From assembly GCF_900116145.1 (NCBI RefSeq), contig NZ_FPAB01000002.1, forward strand, positions 413,193-477,192: a stretch of DNA of 64,000 bases, in the 5' to 3' direction. This stretch comes from Streptomyces harbinensis. Its GTDB lineage: Bacteria; Actinomycetota; Actinomycetes; Streptomycetales; Streptomycetaceae. This document shows positions 29,285-37,481 of this stretch, piece after piece. Within the stretch, counting starts at the first letter, position 1, and every line of letters starts with the position of its first letter. Below the pieces are notes generated by a model, which worked only from the letters and a program-made list of their open reading frames with translations, did not search any database and was not told where the DNA came from. Position numbers and translations under genes: made by a program.

Positions 29285-30568
29285 GTGAGCACCTTCTCCG
29301 CCCCCAAGGGCACCTACGACCTGCTGCCCCCCGACTCCGCGACCTATCTCGCGGTGCGCGAGGCCATGGCCGCACCACTGCGCCGGGCCGGCTACGGCTA
29401 CGCCGAGACCCCCGGCTTCGAGAACGTCGAGCTGTTCTCCCGCGGCGTCGGTGAGTCCACCGACATCGTCACCAAGGAGATGTACACCCTCACCACCAAG
29501 GGCGGCGACCACCTGGCGCTGCGCCCCGAGGGCACCGCCTCCGTGCTGCGCGCCGCGCTCCAGGCCCATCTGCACCGGGCGGGCAACCTGCCGGTCAAGC
29601 TCTGGTACTCCGGCTCCTTCTACCGCTACGAGCGCCCGCAGGCCGGCCGCTACCGGCACTTCTCCCAGGTGGGGGCCGAGGCCATCGGCGCCGAGGACCC
29701 GGCGCTGGACGCCGAGCTGATCATCCTGGCCGCCGACTCCTACCGCGCGCTGGGGCTCACCGGCGTGCGGCTGCTGCTCAACTCGCTGGGCGACCGGGAG
29801 TGCCGCCCCGCCTACCGGGCCGCCCTCCAGGAGTTCCTGCGCGCCCTGGACCTGGACGAGGACACCCGGGCCCGGATCGAGATCAACCCGCTGCGGGTGC
29901 TGGACGACAAGCGGGAATCCGTACAGCGGCAGCTGACCGGCGCGCCGATGATGCGCGACCACCTGTGCCAGGCCTGCAAGGAGTACCACGAGCGGGTGCG
30001 GGAACTGCTGACCGCGGCGGACATCGCCTTCGAGGACGACCCCAAGCTGGTGCGGGGTCTTGACTACTACACCCGCACCACCTTCGAGTTCGTGCACGGC
30101 GGTCTCGGCTCCCAGTCGGCACTGGGCGGCGGCGGGCGCTACGACGGGCTCTCGGAGATGATCGGCGGCCCGGCGCTGCCCTCGGTCGGCTGGGGCCTGG
30201 GAGTGGACCGCACGGTGCTGGCGCTGCGCTCCGAGGGCATCGAGCTCGACCTCCCGGCCGCCACCGAGGTCTTCGCCGTACCGCTGGGGGAGGAGGCGGC
30301 GCGCACGCTGTTCTCCGTGGTCACCGGGTTGCGCCGGTCCGGGATCGCGGCCGATCTCGCCTACGGCGGCAAGGGGCTGAAGGCGGCCATGAAGGCGGCC
30401 AACCGCAGCGGCGCACGGTATGCCCTGGTGGCCGGGGAACGCGATCTGGCCGAGGGCGTGATCCAGCTGAAGGATCTCGGCAGCGGCGAGCAGCGCCCGG
30501 TCCCGGTGGAAGCCCTGGTCACGGAGGTGACCGGACTCCTCGCGCGGACCGGTACGCCGAACGGGTGA
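29285..30568 (+). CDS. hisS: Histidyl-tRNA synthetase
   Basis: Charges tRNA-His. The 427-residue class II synthetase has motif 2 ([15 protein letters not shown]), the histidine-specific [15 protein letters not shown] and GGGGRYDGL motifs, motif 3 GWGLGVDR and a C-terminal anticodon-binding domain. GTG at 29285 follows the MBL gene by 12 nt. Length and motif order are normal. Confidence 0.97.
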   Translation: MSTFSAPKGTYDLLPPDSATYLAVREAMAAPLRRAGYGYAETPGFENVELFSRGVGESTDIVTKEMYTLTTKGGDHLALRPEGTASVLRAALQAHLHRAGNLPVKLWYSGSFYRYERPQAGRYRHFSQVGAEAIGAEDPALDAELIILAADSYRALGLTGVRLLLNSLGDRECRPAYRAALQEFLRALDLDEDTRARIEINPLRVLDDKRESVQRQLTGAPMMRDHLCQACKEYHERVRELLTAADIAFEDDPKLVRGLDYYTRTTFEFVHGGLGSQSALGGGGRYDGLSEMIGGPALPSVGWGLGVDRTVLALRSEGIELDLPAATEVFAVPLGEEAARTLFSVVTGLRRSGIAADLAYGGKGLKAAMKAANRSGARYALVAGERDLAEGVIQLKDLGSGEQRPVPVEALVTEVTGLLARTGTPNG

Positions 30569-30641
30569 TACGGACCCCTTGGCGGGGGGCCTGGCTGGTG
30601 CAGAATTGGGCCCGTATCCGACGACGAGCGGGAATGGCGAG

Positions 30642-31277
30642 ATGACGGCATCGGCGGTAGACGTGGCACGCACCCAGGAGCCTGCTCAGGACGGCCCGGA
30701 GGAGGTGGGAGCGAGCCGCGGCTTCGCCGTGCTGCTGGTGATCACCGGCTTCCTGGGTCTGCTGGCCGCCTGGGTGATCACCCTGGACAAGTTCCACCTG
30801 CTGGAGGACCCGGACTTCACCCCGGCCTGCAGCCTCAACCCGATCGTCTCCTGCGGCAGCATCATGGAGAGCGATCAGGCGTCGGTGTTCGGATTCCCCA
30901 ATCCGATGCTGGGCCTGGTCAGCTACGGCGCGGTGATCGCGATCGGCATGGGGCTGCTGGCCGGGGCCCGCTACCGGCGCTGGTTCTGGCTGGGCCTCCA
31001 GGCCGGCACCCTGTTCGGGGTCGGCTTCTGCACCTGGCTCCAGTACCAGTCGCTCTACGAGATCAGCGCGCTGTGCCTGTGGTGCTGCCTGGCGTGGGTC
31101 GCCACGATCTTCATGTTCTGGTACACGACGGCGCACAACATCCGGCACGGCATCATCCCGGCGCCGGCCGGCGTGAAGCGGACCATCGAGGAGTTCCACT
31201 GGCTCTTCCCGGTGGTGCACGTGGCGATCATCGGCATGCTCGTCCTGACCCGCTGGTGGGACTTCTGGACCGGCTGA
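30642..31277 (+). CDS. Vitamin K epoxide reductase family oxidoreductase
   Basis: A 211-residue integral membrane protein with about five helices. It has the VKOR active-site CXXC (C145-L-W-C148) at the start of a helix and the loop cysteine pair C63 and C71 in PACSLNPIVSCGSIM, the shuttle pair of bacterial VKOR. Bacterial VKOR re-oxidises DsbA-type proteins by passing electrons to quinones, taking the place of DsbB. ATG 30642 is chosen since the preceding residues are not conserved-looking; a GGCGAG lies just upstream. Confidence 0.88.
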   Translation: MTASAVDVARTQEPAQDGPEEVGASRGFAVLLVITGFLGLLAAWVITLDKFHLLEDPDFTPACSLNPIVSCGSIMESDQASVFGFPNPMLGLVSYGAVIAIGMGLLAGARYRRWFWLGLQAGTLFGVGFCTWLQYQSLYEISALCLWCCLAWVATIFMFWYTTAHNIRHGIIPAPAGVKRTIEEFHWLFPVVHVAIIGMLVLTRWWDFWTG

Positions 31278-31321
31278 GCCGGCCCCGGCCCACTGTCGGT
31301 GGGGTGACTTAGGGTTTGGGT

Positions 31322-32686
31322 GTGGAGCCCGATCTGTTCACCGCCGCCGCCGAAGACCGCCAGGAGCGCGACCCGTCCACCAGCCCGCTGGCGGTGCGGA
31401 TGCGCCCGCGCACGCTGGACGAGGTGATGGGGCAGCGGCATCTGCTGCGCCCCGGGTCGCCGCTGCGGCGGCTGGTCGGAGAGGGCGGCGGCGGCCCGGC
31501 CGGGCCGTCCTCGGTGATCCTGTGGGGGCCGCCCGGCACCGGCAAGACCACCTTGGCGCACGTGGTCAGCAAGGCCACCGACAAGCGGTTCGTGGAGCTC
31601 TCGGCGATCACCGCGGGCGTCAAGGAGGTCCGCGCGGTCATCGACGGCGCCCGCCGGTCCTCGGGCGCCTACGCGCGGGACACGGTGCTGTTCCTGGACG
31701 AGATCCACCGCTTCAGCAAGGCCCAGCAGGACTCGCTGCTCCCCGCCGTGGAGAACCGCTGGGTCACGCTGGTGGCCGCCACCACGGAGAACCCCTACTT
31801 CTCGGTGATCTCGCCGCTGCTCTCCCGCTCGCTGCTGCTCACCCTGGAGCCGCTGACCGAGGACGATCTGCGCGGCCTGCTGCGCCGCGCGGTCACCGAG
31901 GAGCGGGGCCTGGGCGGGGCGGTGACGCTGCCGGAGGACAGCGAGGCCCATCTGCTGCGGATCGCCGGGGGAGACGCCCGGCGGGCGCTCACCGCGCTGG
32001 AGGCGGGCGCCGGGTCGGCGCTGGCCAAGGGGGAGGCGGAGATCACCCTGGCCACCCTGGAGGAGGCGGTGGACCGGGCGGCCGTCACCTACGACCGGGA
32101 CGGCGACCAGCACTACGACGTGGCCAGCGCGCTCATCAAGTCCATCCGGGGCTCGGACGTGGACGCGGCGCTGCACTATCTGGCCCGCATGATCGAGGCG
32201 GGGGAGGACCCGCGCTTCATCGCCAGACGGCTGATGATCTCCGCGAGCGAGGACATCGGGATGGCCGACCCCACCGCCCTCCAGACGGCGGTGGCCGCCG
32301 CGCAGGCGGTGGCGCTGATCGGCTTCCCCGAGGCGTCCCTGACGCTGAGCCAGGCGGTGATCGCGCTCGCCCTGGCCCCCAAGTCGAACGCGGCCACGGT
32401 GGCGATCGGCGCCGCGCTGGCGGATGTGCGGGCGGGCCTGGCCGGTCCGGTGCCCGGCCATCTGCGGGACGCGCACTACAAGGGCGCCCAGAAGCTGGGG
32501 CACGGCGCCGGGTACCAGTACCCGCACGACCTGCCGGACGGTATCGCCGCCCAGCAGTACGCGCCGGACGCGGTGCACGGCAAGCGGTACTACCAGCCGA
32601 CGCGGCGCGGCGCCGAGGCCCGCTACGCGGACATCGCCGAGCGGGTGCGGGAGCGGCTGGCCGGGGACACCGACCCCCGCGCGTAG
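31322..32686 (+). CDS. rarA: Replication-associated recombination protein A (MgsA/RarA)
   Basis: AAA+ ATPase related to clamp loaders and RuvB that acts at stalled replication forks. The 454-residue protein has a typical N-terminal [17 protein letters not shown], Walker A GPPGTGKT (69-76), Walker [17 protein letters not shown], sensor [10 protein letters not shown], and the C-terminal tetramerisation domain with [26 protein letters not shown] and [12 protein letters not shown] 31322 lies 6 nt after TAGGGT (31310-31315) and is probably a leaderless start; TTG 31316 is in frame but lies within the promoter spacing. Confidence 0.94.
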   Translation: MEPDLFTAAAEDRQERDPSTSPLAVRMRPRTLDEVMGQRHLLRPGSPLRRLVGEGGGGPAGPSSVILWGPPGTGKTTLAHVVSKATDKRFVELSAITAGVKEVRAVIDGARRSSGAYARDTVLFLDEIHRFSKAQQDSLLPAVENRWVTLVAATTENPYFSVISPLLSRSLLLTLEPLTEDDLRGLLRRAVTEERGLGGAVTLPEDSEAHLLRIAGGDARRALTALEAGAGSALAKGEAEITLATLEEAVDRAAVTYDRDGDQHYDVASALIKSIRGSDVDAALHYLARMIEAGEDPRFIARRLMISASEDIGMADPTALQTAVAAAQAVALIGFPEASLTLSQAVIALALAPKSNAATVAIGAALADVRAGLAGPVPGHLRDAHYKGAQKLGHGAGYQYPHDLPDGIAAQQYAPDAVHGKRYYQPTRRGAEARYADIAERVRERLAGDTDPRA

Positions 32687-32693
32687 CCGTCTC

Positions 32694-32718
32694 CCGTCCG
32701 TCCCGCCGCCCCGGACGG
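32694..32718. terminator. Weak bidirectional hairpin between rarA and DUF2470 gene
   Basis: CCGTCCG (32694-32700) pairs with CGGACGG (32712-32718) across an 11-nt loop, filling the 34-nt gap between convergent stops. Confidence 0.45.
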
Positions 32719-32720
32719 CC

Positions 32721-33506
32721 TCACTCCTCGACGGCCGCCGCCTCGAACAGATGCCGCATGGCGCGCCGGAGTTCCGTCACGTCCCGCACCGGCTCGGGGA
32801 AATCGAAGCGGGCGTCGAAGCAGTGCTCGCCGGCGCAGAACCGCACCCGCAGCCCGAACCGGTCGAGCCCGAGCGGCACCACCTGCCGCCAGGCGCCGCA
32901 GCTGTTGCCCCGGTCGCCCAGCAGGGCGCACAGCGAGCGCAGCTGGGGCTCGTGCGAGGAGGCCAGGTGCTGGAGCAGTTCGGCCTCGTGCCGGGCGAGC
33001 GGATCGGCCGAGGCCGCCGCGAACTCGTCCGGCTCGACCTGGGCCGCGCCCCACAGATCGTCGGTGTACGCCTCGCCGACCTCGAGCCGCAGCAGGGTCC
33101 AGTCCGGGCCGGGCAGCGGCCCGGAGGGATGCCGCCGGGCCAGCAGCGCGGCACCCTCCGCGCGCTCGGGTCCGGGGACGGCGGTCAGCCACCCGGCGAC
33201 CCATCCGCGACCCCGGATACGATGGGGCACGGAGACGGGGGCGACGTCGGTGATCTCCATCACGGCGGTAAGATCGTCACCTTGGGCATGAACGGCAGCT
33301 CTGGCCGCCGGGGACCGTGCCGGGATCAGCAGCAGGACATCTCCGGAGGCCGCGACCACGCGGAATTCCGGGGTGCTGAGCCCCGGTTCGTCCAGTTCGC
33401 TGCCCGGAATGGTCAGACTCGCTGACGCGTTCGACTCCACGAGGGTGCGCACCCGCTCGGCTGCGGTGGGCTGTTGGGCGCTGATGGCGCTCCCAGGTCG
33501 AAGCAT
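32721..33506 (-). CDS. DUF2470-domain protein, heme/flavin split-barrel type
   Basis: A 261-residue protein with a pyridoxamine-phosphate-oxidase-like split barrel in the first two thirds (ERVRTLVESNASASLTIPG; VAPVSVPHRIRGRGWVAGWL) and a C-terminal DUF2470 segment (AHE..LL followed by FGLRVRFCAGEHCFDARFDF). This arrangement is seen in HugZ-like heme-degrading proteins and their relatives, so a role in heme or iron handling is plausible. ATG 33506 has GGAGGAG directly upstream. A near-consensus iron box lies 15-33 nt upstream of the start codon, pointing to repression by a DmdR/IdeR-type regulator when iron is plentiful. Confidence 0.8.
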   Translation of the reverse strand: MLRPGSAISAQQPTAAERVRTLVESNASASLTIPGSELDEPGLSTPEFRVVAASGDVLLLIPARSPAARAAVHAQGDDLTAVMEITDVAPVSVPHRIRGRGWVAGWLTAVPGPERAEGAALLARRHPSGPLPGPDWTLLRLEVGEAYTDDLWGAAQVEPDEFAAASADPLARHEAELLQHLASSHEPQLRSLCALLGDRGNSCGAWRQVVPLGLDRFGLRVRFCAGEHCFDARFDFPEPVRDVTELRRAMRHLFEAAAVEE

Positions 33507-33520
33507 GCGTTCTCCTCCGC

Positions 33521-33539
33521 TAAGGTAAGGCTCACCTAA
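33521..33539. promoter_or_regulatory. Iron box (DmdR/IdeR-type operator)
   Basis: The 19 bases starting TAAGGTAAGG and ending CTCACCTAA match the actinobacterial iron-box consensus TTAGGTTAGGCTCACCTAA at 17 positions. The site lies in the 55-nt gap between the divergent DUF2470 gene and rpsD and would overlap both promoters. Candidate -10 elements lie within it on both strands. Confidence 0.75.
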
Positions 33540-33561
33540 CTTACACGGAGGTTTGTTCCAC

Positions 33562-34173
33562 GTGAACCAATCACGCCCCAAGGTCAAGAAGTCGCGGGCG
33601 CTCGGCATCGCACTGACCCCCAAGGCCGTCAAGTACTTCGAGAAGCGCCCCTACCCTCCCGGCCAGCATGGGCGTGGCCGGAAGCAGACCAGTGACTACA
33701 AGGTCCGGCTGTTGGAGAAGCAGCGGTTGCGCGCCCAGTACGACATCAGCGAGCGGCAGATGGCCCGCGCCTACGACCGTGCACGCAAGGTCGAGGGCAA
33801 GACCGGTGAGGCCCTGATCATCGAGCTGGAGCGGCGCCTGGACGCGCTGGTCCTGCGCTCCGGTCTGGCCCGCACCATCTACCAGGCCCGCCAGATGGTC
33901 GTACACGGTCACATCGCGGTCAACGACCGCAAGGTGGACAAGCCCTCCTTCCGGGTCCGCCCGGACGACGTGGTCACCGTCCGCGAGCGCAGCCGGGACA
34001 AGCACCCCTTCCAGGTCGCCCGTGAGGGTGGCTACGCACTGGACGGGGAGACCCCGCGCTACCTCCAGGTCAACCTCCAGGCGCTGGCGTTCCGGCTCGA
34101 CCGGGACCCGCAGCGCAAGGAGATCCCGGTGGTCTGCGACGAGCAGCTGGTCGTCGAGTACTACGCCCGCTGA
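33562..34173 (+). CDS. rpsD: 30S ribosomal protein S4
   Basis: Primary rRNA-binding protein of the small subunit. The 203-residue protein is recognisable throughout ([47 protein letters not shown], the S4 domain). It is the stand-alone copy type without the N-terminal zinc cysteines. GTG 33562 was chosen since GGAGG (33547-33551) is ten bases upstream; TTG 33553 would be one base from it. It is separate from the alpha-operon ribosomal cluster. Confidence 0.96.
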   Translation: MNQSRPKVKKSRALGIALTPKAVKYFEKRPYPPGQHGRGRKQTSDYKVRLLEKQRLRAQYDISERQMARAYDRARKVEGKTGEALIIELERRLDALVLRSGLARTIYQARQMVVHGHIAVNDRKVDKPSFRVRPDDVVTVRERSRDKHPFQVAREGGYALDGETPRYLQVNLQALAFRLDRDPQRKEIPVVCDEQLVVEYYAR

Positions 34174-34193
34174 CGCGCCGCACGGTGCACCCG

Positions 34194-34224
34194 GCCCTCT
34201 CCGGCGGTCCCCGCCGGAGAGGGC
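34194..34224 (+). terminator. Terminator of rpsD
   Basis: GCCCTCTCCGGCGG (34194-34207) and CCGCCGGAGAGGGC (34211-34224) form a perfect 14-bp stem with a 3-nt loop, 21 nt after the rpsD stop and abutting the stop codon of the opposite gene. Confidence 0.8.
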
Positions 34225-36474
34225 TCAGCTCGCGAGCCCGCGGCCGTATCCCGCCTCCCCGGTGTCGGGGAAGGGGTACGGCCGCGGGCTCGCGCCGTCC
34301 CCGGCGGACGGCGGGCCCGCCTGCGCTCTCCGCACCGGCGCCGGACCGCCGTCCCCGGGCCGCAGCGCCCGCTCCACCACCACCTCCGGATCCAGCGCGG
34401 CGCCCTCGCGCAGCGCCTCCAGATACGCCGGCTCGCCGAGGGCCTCCCGCGCCAGCCGCTCGCACTCGCGGTGCGGCAGGTCGAAGTAGCGGGAGCCGAA
34501 CAGCGGCATCCCCACCGAGGGCCACAGTCGCTGGGCCGCACCCTGGAGCACCGCCGCCTCCCGCGCCCGGCCCTCGCCCACCGCGACCCGGGCCAGCAGC
34601 TCCAGCGTCAGCACGGTCGCCACCAGGTCCTGGAACCCCGCGCTGATCGCCAGTCCTTCCCGCAGCAGCTCCCCGGCCCGCACCGCGTCCCCCCGCGACC
34701 AGGCCATGAACCCCAGCCCGTACAGCGCGTAGGCGCGGGCCCACAGCTCGCCGTGCTCCACGCACTCCCGGCGCACCGCCTCGCAGAGCTCGGCCGCGCG
34801 CGCCGGATCGCCCCCGAACGCCACCGCGAGCGCCAGCTCGACCCGTCCGATCAGCACATGGCTGTTCAGCTCGCCCAGTTCCTCGTACCGCGCCAGCCCG
34901 CTGCACAGCAGCTCCTCGGCCCGCCGCACGTCGTCCGAGATCAGCGCCAGCGAGCCCAGCCGCAGCAGGCTGTACGCGGCGGCCCGGTCGTCGCCCGTGC
35001 GCTCCGCCTCCTCCCGGCACTCGTGCAGCGCCGCCAGCGCCGCGACCGTGTCCCCCTGGAGTACCGCCGCGTAGCCGGCCAGCCCCAGGGCGCGCAGCCG
35101 CACCCCGCCGTCCCCGGCCGCGCCGACCGCCCCGGGTGGCGGTTCGTGGGCCTCGCGCTCCAGGGCCCGCTCCAGCCAGTGCCGGCCCTCCCGGATCCGT
35201 CCGCAGCCCACCCAGCAGAACCACAGGGTGCCCGCCAGGTACAGGCCGTGCCGCGGGTCCTCGTCCTCGTCCACCGCGAACTCCAGGGCCGCCCGCAGAT
35301 TGGCGAACTCGTCGGTGATCCGCAGCGCGACCGCCTCCTGGCGCGGCGAGAGCCACTCCAGCTCGCACCAGGTGACCAGGCCCGTGTACCAGTCACGGTG
35401 CCGCTCCCGCAGCCGGCGGGTCTGCCCGGTGGCCGCCAGCCAGTAGGCGCCGTACGCGCGCACGGTGTCCAGCATCCGGTAGCGCACGCCCGACGGCGCG
35501 TCCTCGCGGGTCACCACCGACTGGGCGAGCAACTGGGCCAGCACGTCGAGCACCTGGTCGGCCGGCAGCTCGGGGCCGGAGCACACGTACTCGGCCGCCT
35601 CCAGGTCGAAGGCCCCGGCGAACACCGACAGCCGGGCCCACAGCAGCCGTTCGCGCGGCGAGCACAGCTCGTGGCTCCAGCCCACCGCCGTCCGCAGCGT
35701 CTGGTGGTGCGCCGGCGCGTCCCGGGTGCCACCGGTGAGCAGGGCGAAGCGGTCGTCGAGACGTTCCAGCATCTGCGGGAGGGAGAGGGTGCGCAGCCGG
35801 CCCGCCGCCAGTTCGAGCGCCAGCGGGATGCCGTCGAGGCGGCGGCACAGATCCGCGACCTGCGCACGGTTGTCCGGGGTGAGCGCGAAACCGGGCTGCA
35901 CGGCGCCGGCCCGGTCGGCGAAGAGCCCGGCGGCGTCCGGGGCCGCCAGCGGAGCGAGCGGGAACAGCTGTTCCCCGGCGATGCCCAGCGGGCGGCGGCC
36001 GGTGGCCAGCACCCGCAGTCCCGGGAGCCGGCCCAGCAGCGTGCGCACCAGCTGGGCGGACTCCTCCACCAGGTGCTCGAAGCCGTCGAGCACCAGCAGG
36101 AGCCGGCGGTGGGCCAGCTGTTCCAGCAAGGTGGTGCGCGGCGCCCGCCCGGAGCTGTCGGCCAGCCGCAGCGCCGCCACCACGCTGTGCTCCAGCAGCC
36201 GGGGGTCGCGGACGGTGGCGGCGTCGACCAGCCACACACCGTCGCAGAACCGTTCCTGCAACTGCCGCGCCCCCTGGACCGCCAGCCGGGACTTGCCGAC
36301 GCCCCCGGTACCCGTCACCGTCACCAGCCGGGACCGGCTCACGCACTGCCGTAACCGGTCCAGGTCGCCGTCCCGGCCGTGGAAGGTGGTCAGCTCCACC
36401 GGGAGGTTCCCCGGCGTGCGCCCGGGGCGGGAAGAGTCCCCGGCCGAGGGTCCGGTGCTCTCAATGCCTCGCAT
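34225..36474 (-). CDS. STAND-type ATPase regulator lacking a DNA-binding domain
   Basis: A 749-residue protein. A short N-terminal leader ends NLPVELTTFHGRD, the usual entry to the NB-ARC-like ATPase of LuxR/AfsR-type regulators. Walker A is GTGGVGKS (55-62), Walker B LLLVLDGFEHL near 128, followed by RRLDGIPLALELAAGRL and SVFAGAFDLEAAEYVC. The second half, from about 400, is TPR-like helical repeats. Related regulators normally end (or begin) with a LuxR or Bad-type helix-turn-helix. Here the C terminus is a 30-residue Pro/Gly/Arg-rich tail and none is seen. ATG 36474 has no ribosome site but fits a leaderless start; TTG 36513 is the alternative. Confidence 0.75.
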   Translation of the reverse strand: MRGIESTGPSAGDSSRPGRTPGNLPVELTTFHGRDGDLDRLRQCVSRSRLVTVTGTGGVGKSRLAVQGARQLQERFCDGVWLVDAATVRDPRLLEHSVVAALRLADSSGRAPRTTLLEQLAHRRLLLVLDGFEHLVEESAQLVRTLLGRLPGLRVLATGRRPLGIAGEQLFPLAPLAAPDAAGLFADRAGAVQPGFALTPDNRAQVADLCRRLDGIPLALELAAGRLRTLSLPQMLERLDDRFALLTGGTRDAPAHHQTLRTAVGWSHELCSPRERLLWARLSVFAGAFDLEAAEYVCSGPELPADQVLDVLAQLLAQSVVTREDAPSGVRYRMLDTVRAYGAYWLAATGQTRRLRERHRDWYTGLVTWCELEWLSPRQEAVALRITDEFANLRAALEFAVDEDEDPRHGLYLAGTLWFCWVGCGRIREGRHWLERALEREAHEPPPGAVGAAGDGGVRLRALGLAGYAAVLQGDTVAALAALHECREEAERTGDDRAAAYSLLRLGSLALISDDVRRAEELLCSGLARYEELGELNSHVLIGRVELALAVAFGGDPARAAELCEAVRRECVEHGELWARAYALYGLGFMAWSRGDAVRAGELLREGLAISAGFQDLVATVLTLELLARVAVGEGRAREAAVLQGAAQRLWPSVGMPLFGSRYFDLPHRECERLAREALGEPAYLEALREGAALDPEVVVERALRPGDGGPAPVRRAQAGPPSAGDGASPRPYPFPDTGEAGYGRGLAS
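34231..34294 (-). terminator. Large hairpin inside the 3' end of the STAND gene
   Basis: CGCGAGCCCGCGGCCGTA (34231-34248) is a perfect 18-bp inverted repeat of 34277-34294, with a further small stem CCCCG/CGGGG (34257-34261, 34266-34270) in the loop. It encodes the last residues of the STAND protein and sits back-to-back with the rpsD terminator. Confidence 0.6.
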
Positions 36475-36483
36475 GAGCAACGC

Positions 36484-36513
36484 AGCGTACTCGGAAGTAA
36501 GCAGAACGTACAA
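36484..36513 (-). promoter_or_regulatory. Promoter of the STAND ATPase gene
   Basis: On the minus strand TTGTAC (36513-36508), 18-nt spacer, TACGCT (36489-36484). The predicted transcription start falls within a few bases of ATG 36474, consistent with a leaderless transcript and with the absence of a Shine-Dalgarno. Confidence 0.5.
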
Positions 36514-36684
36514 ACCTGAACGATTATCTCCACCGCGCCCTTGGCAGCACGCGGGCCCGTGCGGTACAGGGGCGCCTCGCGGGCGCGATAGGGTCGGAAC
36601 CCGCCGCAGTCGCCCGGCCGTCCGTCATGGTCAGCGGCGTGTGCGGCCCAACTGTCGGAAGAAGTCCCGAGGGAAGCGGTGCGT

Positions 36685-37119
36685 GTGACCGGTGGAGAAG
36701 TGGCCGGCCTGCTGGTGGCCGTCTTCTGGGCGATCCTGGTCTCCTTCCTGGCCGTCGTGCTGGTGCGGCTGGCCCAGACGCTCAGAGCGGCCACCCGTCT
36801 GGTGACGGAGGTGACCGAGCGGGCCGTTCCGCTGCTCGGCGAGGCGTCCGTGACGGTGCGCTCCGCCCAGACCCAGCTGGAGCGGGTGGACACCATCACC
36901 ACCGACGTCCAGGAGGTCACCTCCAACGCCTCCGCGCTGTCCGCCACCGTGGCCACCACCTTCGGCGGCCCGCTGGTGAAGGTCGCCGCCTTCGGCTACG
37001 GAGTACGCCAGGCGCTCAGCCGGCGCTCCGCGCCCCCGGCGCCTGCCGCGCGCCGTACCGTCACCGGCCGCCGGATGCCGGGCCCGCGGGTCCGGGCGCG
37101 CCGGGGCGGAAAGAACTGA
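36685..37119 (+). CDS. DUF948-type membrane protein
   Basis: A 144-residue protein with one N-terminal transmembrane helix (about 5-28), an amphipathic helical stretch resembling DUF948 proteins ([29 protein letters not shown] style heptads), and a basic tail rich in Arg and Pro. Function unknown; such proteins are often membrane-tethered coiled coils. GTG 36685 fits GAGGGAAG eight bases upstream better than GTG 36679. It is followed 14 nt later by another small protein and then alaS, a conserved Streptomyces arrangement. Confidence 0.8.
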   Translation: MTGGEVAGLLVAVFWAILVSFLAVVLVRLAQTLRAATRLVTEVTERAVPLLGEASVTVRSAQTQLERVDTITTDVQEVTSNASALSATVATTFGGPLVKVAAFGYGVRQALSRRSAPPAPAARRTVTGRRMPGPRVRARRGGKN

Positions 37120-37133
37120 GGAGCCCGAAGCTG

Positions 37134-37481
37134 ATGTTCCGCCGCGCCTTCTGGTTCACCACCGGCGCCGCCGCCGGCGTGTGGGCCACCACCAGGGTCC
37201 AGCGCAAGCTGCGCACCCTCGCCCCCGACAGCCTCGCGGTGCGCGCCGCCGACCAGGCCGTCGCGGCCGGGCACCGCATGCGGGAATTCGCTTTCGATGT
37301 GCGCTCCGGCATGGCACAAAGGGAGGACGAGCTGACCGAGGCACTCGGGCTCACCACCGATCCCGACGGCCCCGCCGAGGCCACCCCCGCCCCGACCACC
37401 ACGCTGCGGGCCACCCCGCTACCGACCGAACCCCGGGCCGTCACCCCCGGCCCGTACCGCCCCCGAAAAGAGGACCACTGA
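37134..37481 (+). CDS. Small DUF6167-like protein upstream of alaS
   Basis: A 115-residue protein with a hydrophobic N-terminal segment ([21 protein letters not shown]), a central amphipathic helix, and a Thr/Pro-rich C-terminal third. It resembles unnamed Streptomyces proteins found between the DUF948 gene and alaS. GAGGAG precedes the ATG by ten bases. Its stop codon overlaps the alaS start by one base (TGATG), so it probably contributes to coupled translation of alaS. Confidence 0.72.
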   Translation: MFRRAFWFTTGAAAGVWATTRVQRKLRTLAPDSLAVRAADQAVAAGHRMREFAFDVRSGMAQREDELTEALGLTTDPDGPAEATPAPTTTLRATPLPTEPRAVTPGPYRPRKEDH

